Source: Clostridiales bacterium UBA1728
GTDB taxonomy: Bacteria > Bacillota > Clostridia > Oscillospirales > Oscillospiraceae
NCBI GenBank assembly: GCA_002315975.1
Contig: DCIK01000029.1
Location: forward strand, 1 to 30,938
Direction of reading: 5' to 3'
Length of the DNA: 30,938 nucleotides
Shown here: one piece after another, positions 6,948-14,436 of the stretch
Position numbering within the stretch: position 1 is the first letter of the stretch
Layout of the letters: each line of letters begins with the position of its first letter
Program-made: the position numbers and the translations under genes
The notes under the pieces: generated by a model
Told to the model about the DNA's origin: nothing
Database searches by the model: none
The model's input: the letters and a program-made list of their open reading frames with translations, nothing else

Positions 6948-7868
6948 ATGAAAATCACCTGTCCCTATTGTGGAAATCTCTTTGAGAGCTCCAACGCCCA
7001 GTGTCCTCACTGTCTGGCGCCCAACGATGCCCACCCGGATGTAGAAAATACCGACCCCACCACCATAGACGAGCTGAAAAAGTGGTATCGTGACCGGCAT
7101 CTCCCGCCCTATGAGACCACTCGCTTCTTCATCGGCGAAAATGTCAGCGCTCCCCGGGCCTTCGGCATCTACCGGCAGGGTGAGCAGGTGATTGTTTATA
7201 AGAACAAGGACAACGGCCAGCGCTCTGTCCGCTACAGCGGCAGCGACGAGGGCTACGCCGTCAGTGAGATTTTCAGCAAGCTCAAGGATGAAATCCTTCA
7301 CCAGAAGGAGCTGAGCTTCAACGCCAACCACTCTCTGCCCAGCCAGAGCCAGCCCCAGAGCACGCAGAGCAGCGCTGCGCCCGCAGGGCGGAACCGTATG
7401 GGCTGCCTGACAAAGCTGCTCATTGTTCTGGCCATCGTGCTCCTGCTCAGTTTCCTCTTTGGCCGCAGCAGCACCCCCTCTCAGGGCTACTACAGCTACA
7501 ACGGCAACAGCTATTACCAGCAGAACAATAACTGGTACAGCTACAATAACGGCTCCTGGAATGTGGTGCCCGTGGTCCCGGGCGTACTCCTTGACGATCC
7601 CGACGACTACTATGAGGGCGATTCCTACAATGGCGGCAGCAGCCAGAGCAGCTTTGACAACAGCAGCTCCTCCGGCTGGAGCAGCAGCTCCGGCGGCAGC
7701 AGCGTGCCCTCTTCCAACAGCAACAGCAATAATTACAGCAGCAACAATAACAGTACTAATAACAGTACCAATAACAGTACCAATAACAGCAGCAATGACT
7801 GGGACTGGGACAACTCCGACAATTGGGACAGCTCCAACAGCAGCTCCGATTGGAACAGCAACTGGTAA
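6948..7868 (+). CDS. Zinc-ribbon single-pass membrane protein with Ser/Asn-rich tail
   Basis: A 306-residue protein. Residues 5-22 hold two CxxC knuckles (CPYC, CPHC) of a rubredoxin-like zinc ribbon at the N-terminus. A charged domain follows to about 125, then a Ser/Gln-rich linker and one membrane segment at about 153-172 (LTKLLIVLAIVLLLSFLF). The remaining ~130 residues are Tyr/Asn-, then Ser/Asn/Trp-rich and of low complexity, probably outside the cell. The ATG at 6948 has AAAGGAGAGG upstream; an earlier in-frame start lies inside the promoter. The tail contains a 12-bp tandem repeat (7746-7793). Function unknown; zinc-ribbon plus membrane helix is a common layout for uncharacterised Firmicutes proteins. 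Confidence 0.85.
   Translation: MKITCPYCGNLFESSNAQCPHCLAPNDAHPDVENTDPTTIDELKKWYRDRHLPPYETTRFFIGENVSAPRAFGIYRQGEQVIVYKNKDNGQRSVRYSGSDEGYAVSEIFSKLKDEILHQKELSFNANHSLPSQSQPQSTQSSAAPAGRNRMGCLTKLLIVLAIVLLLSFLFGRSSTPSQGYYSYNGNSYYQQNNNWYSYNNGSWNVVPVVPGVLLDDPDDYYEGDSYNGGSSQSSFDNSSSSGWSSSSGGSSVPSSNSNSNNYSSNNNSTNNSTNNSTNNSSNDWDWDNSDNWDSSNSSSDWNSNW
7746..7793 (+). repeat. 12-bp in-frame tandem repeat, four units
   Basis: Four copies of AATAACAGTACC or a close variant encode N-N-S-T units. The period is a multiple of three, so gain or loss of units changes tail length without a frameshift. Confidence 0.85.
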
Positions 7869-7907
7869 ATAACGGAGCATCACCGCAGCGGTGATGCTCC
7901 GTTATTC
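7867..7907. terminator. Bidirectional terminator between convergent genes
   Basis: AATAACGGAGCATCACCGC and its exact complement flank a single A, an almost perfect 19-bp stem ending in ATTCTTTATT. It serves both the zinc-ribbon gene and the lipoprotein gene. Confidence 0.9.
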
Positions 7908-7908
7908 T

Positions 7909-8706
7909 TTATTCGCTGAGCTCCTGCATGAGCTGCCAGACCCGGTCAAAGCCGCCCAGCTCATAGAGCCGGAGCGTGTCGTAGATGCGACACTCCAGAT
8001 TTTTCAGATTCAGGCTCAGATTAACGCTCTCCCCGTCGGCGAAGCTGAGCGTCAGGCCATTATAATTGTCGGTGACAAACTCCTGACTTTCTGCGGCAAT
8101 GGTCAGCTGAGAGAGGAGCGTTGCAAAGCGCTCGATGGTCCCGGCATCGGTGATGGTTGCGCTGCTCTCTGTGCCGCTGCGGTCAATGCGGATCTCAATG
8201 GAGGTGGGCAGATCGCTGAGAATATTGCGCAGATGCTCGTTGTCCAGCGCCTCACCCAGCGTCTCGCCGATCTGCGGCACATGGACAGGGGGCATATCCT
8301 CCTCGGTGATGAGCTCCCGCAGCTCAATGCGCACGGCAGCGGGCTTACCCTCAATCCTGTAGCGGGGCGTGGCCTCGATCTTCACGCTGCTGCCCACAGG
8401 CACGGGTACTGCCTCTACCGTGTAGCGGAGATTCTCAAAGCGGTAGAGCTCTTCTCCGGCCTTGTCGAGGAGGATGAGATCATATTTCACGCCCATGATG
8501 CCGCTCTCGCTGCCGTTGGTGAGCGTGATGCCGGCCGTCACAGCCGTGAGACCGGTTTTCTGCTGCTCCACCCGGCAGCTCTCCACCACGGCGTTTACAC
8601 CCCGGAGAGTGCTGCTGCCGTCAATTTGCAGCTTGCCCCCGCAGGCGCAGAGACCGATTATCAGGCAGAAAATCATCATCAGGGAGCAAAGCTTTTTCAT
8701 ACGCAT
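7909..8706 (-). CDS. Lipoprotein of unknown function
   Basis: A 265-residue exported lipoprotein: basic start, hydrophobic core and lipobox ending LCACGG, so the mature protein would be anchored through Cys at about residue 21. The mature part has an N-terminal beta-rich domain (GVNAVVESCRVEQQKTGLTA, SGIMGVKYDLILLD) resembling extracellular domains with Ig-like strands. A second domain (from about 150) carries SFADGESVNLSLNLKNLECR. No catalytic motif is seen. Last gene of the RNase J-dipeptidase group, 11 bases behind the amidohydrolase. Confidence 0.8.
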   Translation of the reverse strand: MRMKKLCSLMMIFCLIIGLCACGGKLQIDGSSTLRGVNAVVESCRVEQQKTGLTAVTAGITLTNGSESGIMGVKYDLILLDKAGEELYRFENLRYTVEAVPVPVGSSVKIEATPRYRIEGKPAAVRIELRELITEEDMPPVHVPQIGETLGEALDNEHLRNILSDLPTSIEIRIDRSGTESSATITDAGTIERFATLLSQLTIAAESQEFVTDNYNGLTLSFADGESVNLSLNLKNLECRIYDTLRLYELGGFDRVWQLMQELSE

Positions 8707-8717
8707 ATCTCTCTTTC

Positions 8718-9554
8718 TCAGAATCTCTCTCGCAGCGCCGCGTTCCCTTTTTCGCAGCGGTCTCCGATGAGGGTCAGCTCCGTGCGGATGCCCGAATCAT
8801 GGGGCACGCCCCAGGCACCGCTGTCGCTGCCGGAGGCAAGCAATACGCCCCGCTCCAGAGCATAGTGCACCCGCTCCTGCTGGATGCGCAGGGTCTCGGC
8901 GGCAACGCTGTTGTCGTAGCCCTCCCGCCGGGCAAAGGCGGCGATGGCGGCCAGCGTGGGCACCCAGAGGGTTCCGCGCTCCGCCATGGCGTCCAAGGTT
9001 TTCTCGGAGAGGAAGTAGCCGTGCTCCACGCTGTCCGCCCCTGCGTCCACGGCGGCGGCAACGGTATCGTCTCCGTTCGCGTGCACCATGACCCGGAAAC
9101 CGGCTTCATGGGATAGACGGACAAGGGCGGCAATCTGTTCCCGCTCCAGGGAGGGGCAGGATAATTCCCCGTATCCCCGAAAGGTCAGAATGCCGGAGAG
9201 CATGAGCTTGACGAAATCGCCCCTTTGGGCCCGCACTTCCTCCAGCAGGCGCTCAAAGTCGGCGAGTGTGGTAAACTCCCGCCCCACGATGCTGCCGTAG
9301 AGTCCGGCGCGGTGGATGGCAAAGGCCGGGGTCCGGTATACAATGCCGTACTCCCCCGCCAGCTCCCGGGCCCGAAGGCTTACGCCCAGAGCGTCGCCGC
9401 CGTCACGGAAGTAGACCACGCCCGCGTCCCGGAGCTGAGACAGGTGCAGGCGGATATCTGCCTCGTCCACGCCCTGCTGGTGGCGGGCGCGGGCTGCTTT
9501 GTAATCGGCCCCGTCCATGAAAATGTGCCCGTGGCACTCGCTGCGTCCGCTCAT
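8718..9554 (-). CDS. Metal-dependent amidohydrolase, compact form
   Basis: A 278-residue TIM-barrel amidohydrolase. Metal-ligand motifs are in the expected order: HGH near the N-terminus, FVKLMLSG (candidate carboxylated Lys), MVHANGDDT, SVEHGYFL and GSDSGAWG (the catalytic Asp). It resembles the imidazolonepropionase/prolidase-like branch but starts at the HxH strand, without the usual N-terminal beta-sandwich, and ends soon after the Asp motif, so it is shorter than the usual ~400 residues. The substrate may be a cyclic amide, dipeptide or related compound. Its ATG overlaps the stop of the ArsC-like gene (ATGA). The neighbouring dipeptidase suggests peptide breakdown. Confidence 0.8.
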   Translation of the reverse strand: MSGRSECHGHIFMDGADYKAARARHQQGVDEADIRLHLSQLRDAGVVYFRDGGDALGVSLRARELAGEYGIVYRTPAFAIHRAGLYGSIVGREFTTLADFERLLEEVRAQRGDFVKLMLSGILTFRGYGELSCPSLEREQIAALVRLSHEAGFRVMVHANGDDTVAAAVDAGADSVEHGYFLSEKTLDAMAERGTLWVPTLAAIAAFARREGYDNSVAAETLRIQQERVHYALERGVLLASGSDSGAWGVPHDSGIRTELTLIGDRCEKGNAALRERF

Positions 9555-9883
9555 TCCCAGTTGGCCCAAACCTCGGGGCAGTAGCCCACGGTGGCCTTTT
9601 TGCCGTTGCGGACGATGGGCGTTTTCAGCCGCTCCTGCTCCTGAAAGAGCTTTTCGAACTTGTCTGCATCGTAGGCCAGATAGCTGATCTCGGAGACATA
9701 GGGGTGCTTCTCGTCAATGAGACTTTGCAGACCCACCGCGTTTTTCACGCTCTCCAGCTCGCCGCGGCTGATGCCGTATTTCTTCAGGTCAACGAACTGG
9801 TATTTGATCCTGCGCTCCTTGAACCAGCGCTCGGCTTTTTTGCAGTCAAAGGACTTGGCCGTGCCGAAAATCTGGATGTTCAC
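9551..9883 (-). CDS. ArsC/Spx-family thioredoxin-fold protein
   Basis: A 110-residue protein with the ArsC-like fold: MNIQIFGTAKSFDCKKAERW, with a single Cys at 14, then VDLKKYGISRGELESV and the late TPIVRNGKKATVGYCPEVW, where the R-N-G turn is typical of the family. It lacks the CxxC pair of Spx, so it looks like the YffB/ArsC side; true arsenate reduction is not shown. The likely role is a glutathione- or thioredoxin-linked reductase of unknown target. The start is GTG at 9883, overlapping the dipeptidase stop as GTGA, and its end overlaps the amidohydrolase start. Confidence 0.85.
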   Translation of the reverse strand: MNIQIFGTAKSFDCKKAERWFKERRIKYQFVDLKKYGISRGELESVKNAVGLQSLIDEKHPYVSEISYLAYDADKFEKLFQEQERLKTPIVRNGKKATVGYCPEVWANWE

Positions 9884-10788
9884 AGGGCACGCTCCACATA
9901 GCCCATGAGATTGCCGAAGAAAATCTTTTCCAGCAGCGCCTCGCTGTAGTTGCGCCGGAGGAGGGTGTTGTAGAGGGCTTCCATGTCCTCCACACCCCGC
10001 CAGCCGCAGGGCATGGCGCGAATGCCGTCCAGATCGCCGCCCAGACAGAAGCAGTCCTCGGCGCCCAGAGCCATAAAGTGCTCGATCTGCGCCAGAACCT
10101 CGGTGAGACCAGGACCCTCGCCAAGGAAAGTGGGACAGAAATTCAGACCGATTACGCCCTTTTTCGCAATCATGGCCTTAATCATCTCATCGGTCATATT
10201 GCGGCGATGATCCCAGACGGCGCGGGCGTTGCTGTGGGAGCAGAGCGGCGGCTTCACGCAGCATTCCATGGTATCCCAGAAGGTGGCGTCGGAGGAATGG
10301 GACAGATCCACGCCCACGCCCAGCCGCCCGCACTCGCGGACAAACTCGCGTCCCTCCTCGCTGAGACCCTTTTCCATCTCGGCGCAGGAGCCGGCCAGCT
10401 TATTGCTGGCGTTCCAGGTCAGGTTCACCAGCCGCACGCCGTCCTCATAGGCGGAGCGGAGCCCTTCGATGCTGCAATCCAGCATGGCGGAGCCTTCCAC
10501 GCTGAGCATGGCAGCCACCTTGCCCTCCTGCCCGGCCTTGCGGATATCCTCCGCACTGCGGCAGAAGGAGACGATGTCGCCGTTCTCCTCGATCATGGCG
10601 TAGAACTTATCGCGGGTTAGAGCATAGTTCTCCGGGGTATCCGTGCCGGGATATTTGAAGATGGCGAAAACCTGCACGGAGGGGGAGAATTCGGCCAGTC
10701 GCTCCAGATTGATGTGACCGGCACCGTTGCGGAGGGAGTCACTGCGCATCAGCGTGTCGCAGTGGGAATCAAAACGCGGAATGGACAT
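9880..10788 (-). CDS. Membrane dipeptidase-like zinc peptidase (family M19)
   Basis: A 302-residue zinc dipeptidase of the renal-dipeptidase family, probably cytosolic since no signal peptide is seen. Motifs in order: FDSHCDTL (HxD metal ligands), VAAMLSVEGSAML (bridging Glu), VRLVNLTWN, GVDLSHSSDATFWD (His ligand), SHSNARAVWDHRRN (second His region) and a late GGDLDGI. The family cleaves dipeptides, including those with D-residues. Own binding site AAAGGGG upstream of ATG. It follows RNase J after a ~150-base structured repeat (10820-10968) and overlaps the ArsC-like gene. Confidence 0.93.
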   Translation of the reverse strand: MSIPRFDSHCDTLMRSDSLRNGAGHINLERLAEFSPSVQVFAIFKYPGTDTPENYALTRDKFYAMIEENGDIVSFCRSAEDIRKAGQEGKVAAMLSVEGSAMLDCSIEGLRSAYEDGVRLVNLTWNASNKLAGSCAEMEKGLSEEGREFVRECGRLGVGVDLSHSSDATFWDTMECCVKPPLCSHSNARAVWDHRRNMTDEMIKAMIAKKGVIGLNFCPTFLGEGPGLTEVLAQIEHFMALGAEDCFCLGGDLDGIRAMPCGWRGVEDMEALYNTLLRRNYSEALLEKIFFGNLMGYVERAL

Positions 10789-10819
10789 GGTGCTTTCCCC
10801 TTTCTATCTTTATTGTTAA

Positions 10820-10968
10820 GCCTCGCAGAGTTCGCGCCCCCGGCGCGAAAAAAATCAGAATCATCTGAGGCGCATTCGATTGATGCGCCCTCGTGCCGAC
10901 CAAAGCGGCAAAGCCGCTGCGATCAGCACGAACCGTCTCGTCAGAAAACCGGTTTTCCGACGAAATTT
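10820..10968 (-). repeat. Modular hairpin element, copy 1
   Basis: Begins (plus strand) with GCCTCGCAGAGTT, then hairpin A (CGCGCC/GGCGCG), hairpin C (GGCGCAT/ATGCGCC), module D (10890-10931: CTCGTGC ... GCACGA around GACCAA, GCGGC-aaa-GCCGC and GCGAT) and hairpin E (GAAAACC/GGTTTTC with outer CGTC/GACG). Module B is missing. It fills the gap between the RNase J stop and the dipeptidase gene, and is transcribed with them. Confidence 0.85.
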
Positions 10969-12630
10969 TTATACCTCCAGCACCACCGGCAAAATCATCG
11001 GACTTCTCTTGGTGGTCTTATAGAGATAGCCGGAAAGGTTGCTCTTGATCTTTCCCTTGATGCCGGGGATGTCGATAATCTTATGCACGGCGCAGTAGTC
11101 CACGCTCTCCAGCGTGACCCGGACAAGCTCCTCGAAGAGCTCGGCGGACTCCTTCTCGTAGACAAAGCCCCGGGAGATGATCTCCGGGCCGGTGAGGAGG
11201 GAGCCGTCCTCAGCGGAAACGGTCAGAATCACCAGCAGCATACCCTCGTCCGCCAGCAGCTTCCGCTCCCGGAGGACAACGCTGCCCACCTCGCCCACGC
11301 CCATGCCGTCCACCAGAATCTTCCCGGCAGGGACGCTATTGCCCATTCTCAGACTCTTCTGGGTCATCTCGATGCAGCAGCCGTTCTCGCCGATGCAGAG
11401 ATTGCGGGGATCGTGTCCCATGCTCTGGGCGATCTGGGCGTGCTTGTGGAGCATATGCCGCTCGCCGTGGACGGGGATGAAATATCTGGGCTTGGTCAGG
11501 GCATAGATGAGCTTCAGCTCCTCCTGACAGGCATGGCCGGTCACATGGAGGTCGGTGCCCCGCTCATAAATGACCTCGCTGCCCTTGGCCATGAGCTCAT
11601 CCACCACCTTGGTGATGGTGTTCTCATTGCCGGGGATGGCGGAGGCGGAGATGATAATGCGGTCATTGCTGCCCACATCCACCTGCTTGTGCTCGGAGAA
11701 GGCCATGCGGTGCAGGGCGGACATATTCTCCCCCTGAGAGCCGGTGCAGATAATGAGCTGCTTGGCCGGCGGAAGCTTGATGAGCTGCTTCATGTCCATA
11801 ATCACGCCCTCGGGCACGTCCATATAGCCCAGCTTCTGGGAAATCTTCACCACATTTTCCATGCTCCGGCCGGTGATGCCCACCCGGCGCTTGTACTTCT
11901 GGGCCAGCTTCACCAGCTGATCCAGCCGGTGAACATTGCTGGCGAAGGTGGTGACGATGATGCGCTTGTCGCAGTCCCGGAACAGACCGTCAAAGCGGTC
12001 GGCCACCCGGCTCTCCGACTCGGAGAAGCCCCCCTTCTCCACATTGGTGGAGTCGATGGAGAGAGCCAGCACGCCCTCCTTGCCCAGCTCGCCGATGCGG
12101 GTCAGGTCGGCAATCTCGCCCTGCACGGGGGTCACGTCGATTTTGAAGTCGCCGGTATGCAGCACCGTGCCGATGGGGGTCTTGATGGCCAGAGCCACGC
12201 TGTCGGCGATGGAGTGGTTTATGTGGATGAACTCCACGCTCATGCAGCCTAAATTGATAATGTCACCGGGCTGTACGGTGAAGAGCCTGGCGCGGTTTAA
12301 GAGTCCCTTTTCCTGGAGCTTCAGCTCCACCAGCCCCTGGGTCAGGGGCGTGGAGTAGATGGGCGGGAAGCCCAGCTTGTCCAGCACGTAGGGGATGGCG
12401 CCGATGTGGTCCTCGTGACCGTGGGTCAGCACCATGCCGCGAATGCGCTTGCGATTCTCGATGAGGTAGCTCACGTCGGGGATGACCACATCCACGCCGT
12501 ACATATCGTCATCCGGGAAGCCCATACCGCAGTCTACTAATATGATGTCTTTGCCATACTCGTACACTGTGAGGTTCTTCCCGATTTCGTTCAGACCTCC
12601 CAGAGGAATCATCTTCAGTTTTGATGCCAT
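10969..12630 (-). CDS. rnj: Ribonuclease J
   Basis: A 553-residue metallo-beta-lactamase/beta-CASP ribonuclease, full length compared with B. subtilis RNase J1. Motifs: VLTHGHEDHIGAIPY (HxHxDH zinc site), INHSIADSVALAI, VLHTGDFKID, ICTGSQGE, SASAIPGNE, DLHVTGHACQEELKL and FIPVHGERHML. RNase J is the 5'-to-3' exonuclease and endonuclease that drives mRNA decay and rRNA 5' maturation in Firmicutes. GGAG precedes the ATG. The gene sits between two copies of the hairpin element (10820 and 12698), so its transcripts carry this structure on both sides. Confidence 0.96.
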   Translation of the reverse strand: MASKLKMIPLGGLNEIGKNLTVYEYGKDIILVDCGMGFPDDDMYGVDVVIPDVSYLIENRKRIRGMVLTHGHEDHIGAIPYVLDKLGFPPIYSTPLTQGLVELKLQEKGLLNRARLFTVQPGDIINLGCMSVEFIHINHSIADSVALAIKTPIGTVLHTGDFKIDVTPVQGEIADLTRIGELGKEGVLALSIDSTNVEKGGFSESESRVADRFDGLFRDCDKRIIVTTFASNVHRLDQLVKLAQKYKRRVGITGRSMENVVKISQKLGYMDVPEGVIMDMKQLIKLPPAKQLIICTGSQGENMSALHRMAFSEHKQVDVGSNDRIIISASAIPGNENTITKVVDELMAKGSEVIYERGTDLHVTGHACQEELKLIYALTKPRYFIPVHGERHMLHKHAQIAQSMGHDPRNLCIGENGCCIEMTQKSLRMGNSVPAGKILVDGMGVGEVGSVVLRERKLLADEGMLLVILTVSAEDGSLLTGPEIISRGFVYEKESAELFEELVRVTLESVDYCAVHKIIDIPGIKGKIKSNLSGYLYKTTKRSPMILPVVLEV

Positions 12631-12697
12631 GAAAAATCTCCTATAGAAAATTAAAAATTAGTCAATTGTAAAAGTGCTCACCAGCTTGATTTCGTTC

Positions 12698-12884
12698 GCC
12701 TCGCAGAGTTTGCGAGCCGCAGCTCGCAAAATAATTCAATCATTTTTAGACGGGCTTTGCCCGCCTAAAAATACTCTCAGGCGCACTCTATTGGTGTGCC
12801 CTCGCATCGACCAAGGCGGCAGAGCCGCCGCGATAAATGCGAGTGTCTCTTCTCGATTGTAAAACGCAGTTTTACAATCGACTA
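12698..12884 (-). repeat. Modular hairpin element, copy 2 (full length)
   Basis: GCCTCGCAGAGTT leads hairpin A (TTTGCGAGC/GCTCGCAAA), hairpin B (AGACGGGC-ttt-GCCCGCCT with ATTTTT arms), hairpin C (GGCGCAC/GTGTGCC), module D (12801-12843: CTCGCAT pairing ATGCGAG, internal GACCAA and GCGAT) and hairpin E (TCGATTGTAAAAC/GTTTTACAATCGA). Outside, TTAGTCAATTGTAAAA at 12657-12672 is a near inverted copy of the far end. It lies in the presumed 5' leader of RNase J. Confidence 0.88.
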
Positions 12885-12981
12885 AAAAATATGTAAGCTG
12901 TCGCCGGCAGCCGCGCCCCGGACGCACAGTTTTGTACAGGGTCAGATTATAACGCAGAGGAAATGAAAAGTGTGTCGATTT
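12885..12981 (-). other. Intergenic stretch between element copies; possible -10 of RNase J
   Basis: No gene seen. On the minus strand a TATAAT (12946-12951) could be the -10 of a promoter for RNase J, but no good -35 accompanies it. If used, the RNase J leader would be about 300 bases and contain element copy 2. Confidence 0.3.
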
Positions 12982-13032
12982 GCCTCGCAGAGTGATATTC
13001 CTCCGCAGGGGCGAAACGGCGAAGCCGTTTTA
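12982..13032 (-). repeat. Modular hairpin element, copy 3 (short)
   Basis: Only the end motif GCCTCGCAGAGT and one hairpin, AAACGGC-gaa-GCCGTTT, remain. The hairpin includes the TAA stop of recR (13030-13032). A decayed or minimal copy. Confidence 0.7.
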
Positions 13033-13632
13033 CATCTCCCGCCGTCCCTCCAGAGCGCGCAGGAGCGTTGCGTCGTCGGCGTATTCAAGGTTGCTGCCCA
13101 CGGGCACGCCGAAGCCCAGACGGGTGACCTTCACCTCAAAGGGGCGCAGCAGCCTGGATATGTACATGGCGGTGGCGTCACCCTCGGTGTCGGGGTTGGT
13201 GGCCATGATGACCTCCTGAATCTCGCCCTCGGAAACGCGCGTCAGCAGCTCGCGGATGCGCAGATCGTCAGGGCCGATGCGGTTCATGGGGGAAAGGGAG
13301 CCGTGCAGCACATGGTACAGCCCCTTATATTCCCGGCTGCGCTCGATGCTGAGCACATCCCGGGGTTCGCTGACCACGCAGACGGTGGTTCTGTCGCGGT
13401 TTTCCGAGGCGCAGACGGGGCAGAGTCCGTCTTCGGTGAGATTCTGGCACACGGGGCAGGTATGCACCTTTTGCCGGGCCTCTAACACGGCGTTGGCAAA
13501 GCTCTCCGCCTCGCCCTCGGGCAGAGAGAGAATATGAAAGGCCAGCCGCTGGGCGCTCTTGCGTCCGATTCCCGGCAGGGAGGCAAAACCGTCTATGAGA
13601 TTTTCCAGTGAGGCGGGAAACATGGAGGCCAT
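13030..13632 (-). CDS. recR: Recombination protein RecR
   Basis: A 200-residue RecR, normal family length. The N-terminal helix-hairpin-helix (SLPGIGRKSAQRLAFHIL), the four-Cys zinc finger (CPVCQNLTEDGLCPVC) and the Toprim domain (VVSEPRDVLSIER, IMATNPDTEGDATAMY) are all intact, as is the C-terminal GFGVPVGSNLEYAD stretch. RecR works with RecO and RecF to load RecA at single-strand gaps and tails. Start ATG with AAAGGAC upstream; a second ATG lies three codons in. It is last in the run from the tRNA through rpe. dnaX and ybaB, the usual neighbours, are absent. Confidence 0.96.
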   Translation of the reverse strand: MASMFPASLENLIDGFASLPGIGRKSAQRLAFHILSLPEGEAESFANAVLEARQKVHTCPVCQNLTEDGLCPVCASENRDRTTVCVVSEPRDVLSIERSREYKGLYHVLHGSLSPMNRIGPDDLRIRELLTRVSEGEIQEVIMATNPDTEGDATAMYISRLLRPFEVKVTRLGFGVPVGSNLEYADDATLLRALEGRREM

Positions 13633-13666
13633 GGCTTTGTTGTCCTTTCGTTTCTGGGATTCGGAT

Positions 13667-13761
13667 ACCTCTCCTGCCGCTGGGGCGGCACCCTCCCCAA
13701 AGGGGAGGGCAAAGGCTTCCCCTTTGGGGAAGCTGGCTCGCGCAGCGAGACTGAAGAGGTT
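13667..13761. repeat. CCCCTTTGGGG palindromic intergenic repeat
   Basis: Contains CCTCCCCAAAGGGGAGG and CTTCCCCTTTGGGGAAG hairpins, a GCTCGCGCAGCGAG hairpin and outer ACCTCT/AGAGGT ends. The layout (terminal inverted repeats, no coding capacity) is that of a MITE-like or REP-like element; similar sequences are common in gut Clostridia genomes (from memory, not searched). It lies between rpe and recR. Confidence 0.75.
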
Positions 13762-13767
13762 TTTCGT

Positions 13768-14418
13768 TTAGCGCAGCGCGTCCACCGCTTCTTTGTACTT
13801 TCCCTTGTACTTGAACACGGCGGAGCCGGCCACCAGCACATCGGCGCCGTTCTCCACGCAGAGCTTCGCAGTGTCCTTGTTCACGCCGCCGTCCACCTCC
13901 AGGAGGCAGCCGGGGTTGCGCTCGTTAATCCATGCGCGGAGCCGGGCGAGCTTGGGCATCATGTCGGCCATGAAGCTCTGACCGCCGAAGCCGGGCTCCA
14001 CGGTCATCACCAGAATCATGTCCACCATATCCAGCCAGGGCAGAGCCGCCTCGGCGCGGGTGTTGGGCTTGAGGACAATGCCGCAGAGCTTGCCCTGAGC
14101 CCTGATGAGCTCCAGCGCCTTGGTGATGTTCTCGGGGGTGTCGCTCTCCATATGGACGGTAACCATGTCCGCGCCCGCGTCGCAGAATTCCTTCACATAG
14201 CGGACGGGCTGGGTGATCATCAGATGAGCATCGATGAACATTTCGGTGCACTTGCGGAAGGACTTCAGCACGGGGATACCGAAGCTGATATTGGGCACAA
14301 AAATGCCGTCCATCACATCGTAGTGGAGCCACTCGGCACCGGAGAGACGAATGTCCTCGGCCTCCTGACCCAGAATGGCAAAGTCCGCACTCAGCAGGGA
14401 AGGAGCAATCTTCAGCAT
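13768..14418 (-). CDS. rpe: Ribulose-phosphate 3-epimerase
   Basis: A 216-residue TIM-barrel enzyme interconverting ribulose-5-phosphate and xylulose-5-phosphate in the pentose phosphate pathway. Motifs: KIAPSLLSADFA, EWLHYDVMDGIFVPNISFG (metal and catalytic Asp), MFIDAHLMI, ILVMTVEPGFGGQSF and LEVDGGVN (second catalytic Asp). The ATG at 14418 is preceded by AGGAG at 9 bases; the in-frame TTG three codons upstream overlaps that region and is less likely. The gene follows the Smr-domain gene by 18 bases, in one operon. Confidence 0.96.
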   Translation of the reverse strand: MLKIAPSLLSADFAILGQEAEDIRLSGAEWLHYDVMDGIFVPNISFGIPVLKSFRKCTEMFIDAHLMITQPVRYVKEFCDAGADMVTVHMESDTPENITKALELIRAQGKLCGIVLKPNTRAEAALPWLDMVDMILVMTVEPGFGGQSFMADMMPKLARLRAWINERNPGCLLEVDGGVNKDTAKLCVENGADVLVAGSAVFKYKGKYKEAVDALR

Positions 14419-14436
14419 GATTTCCAACTCCTGATT

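Noticed and set aside
10714..12252. Long plus-strand reading frame of 512 codons opposite RNase J
   Set aside because: Antisense shadow of a strongly conserved gene; the composition (many H, A, L, G) is that of reversed codons.
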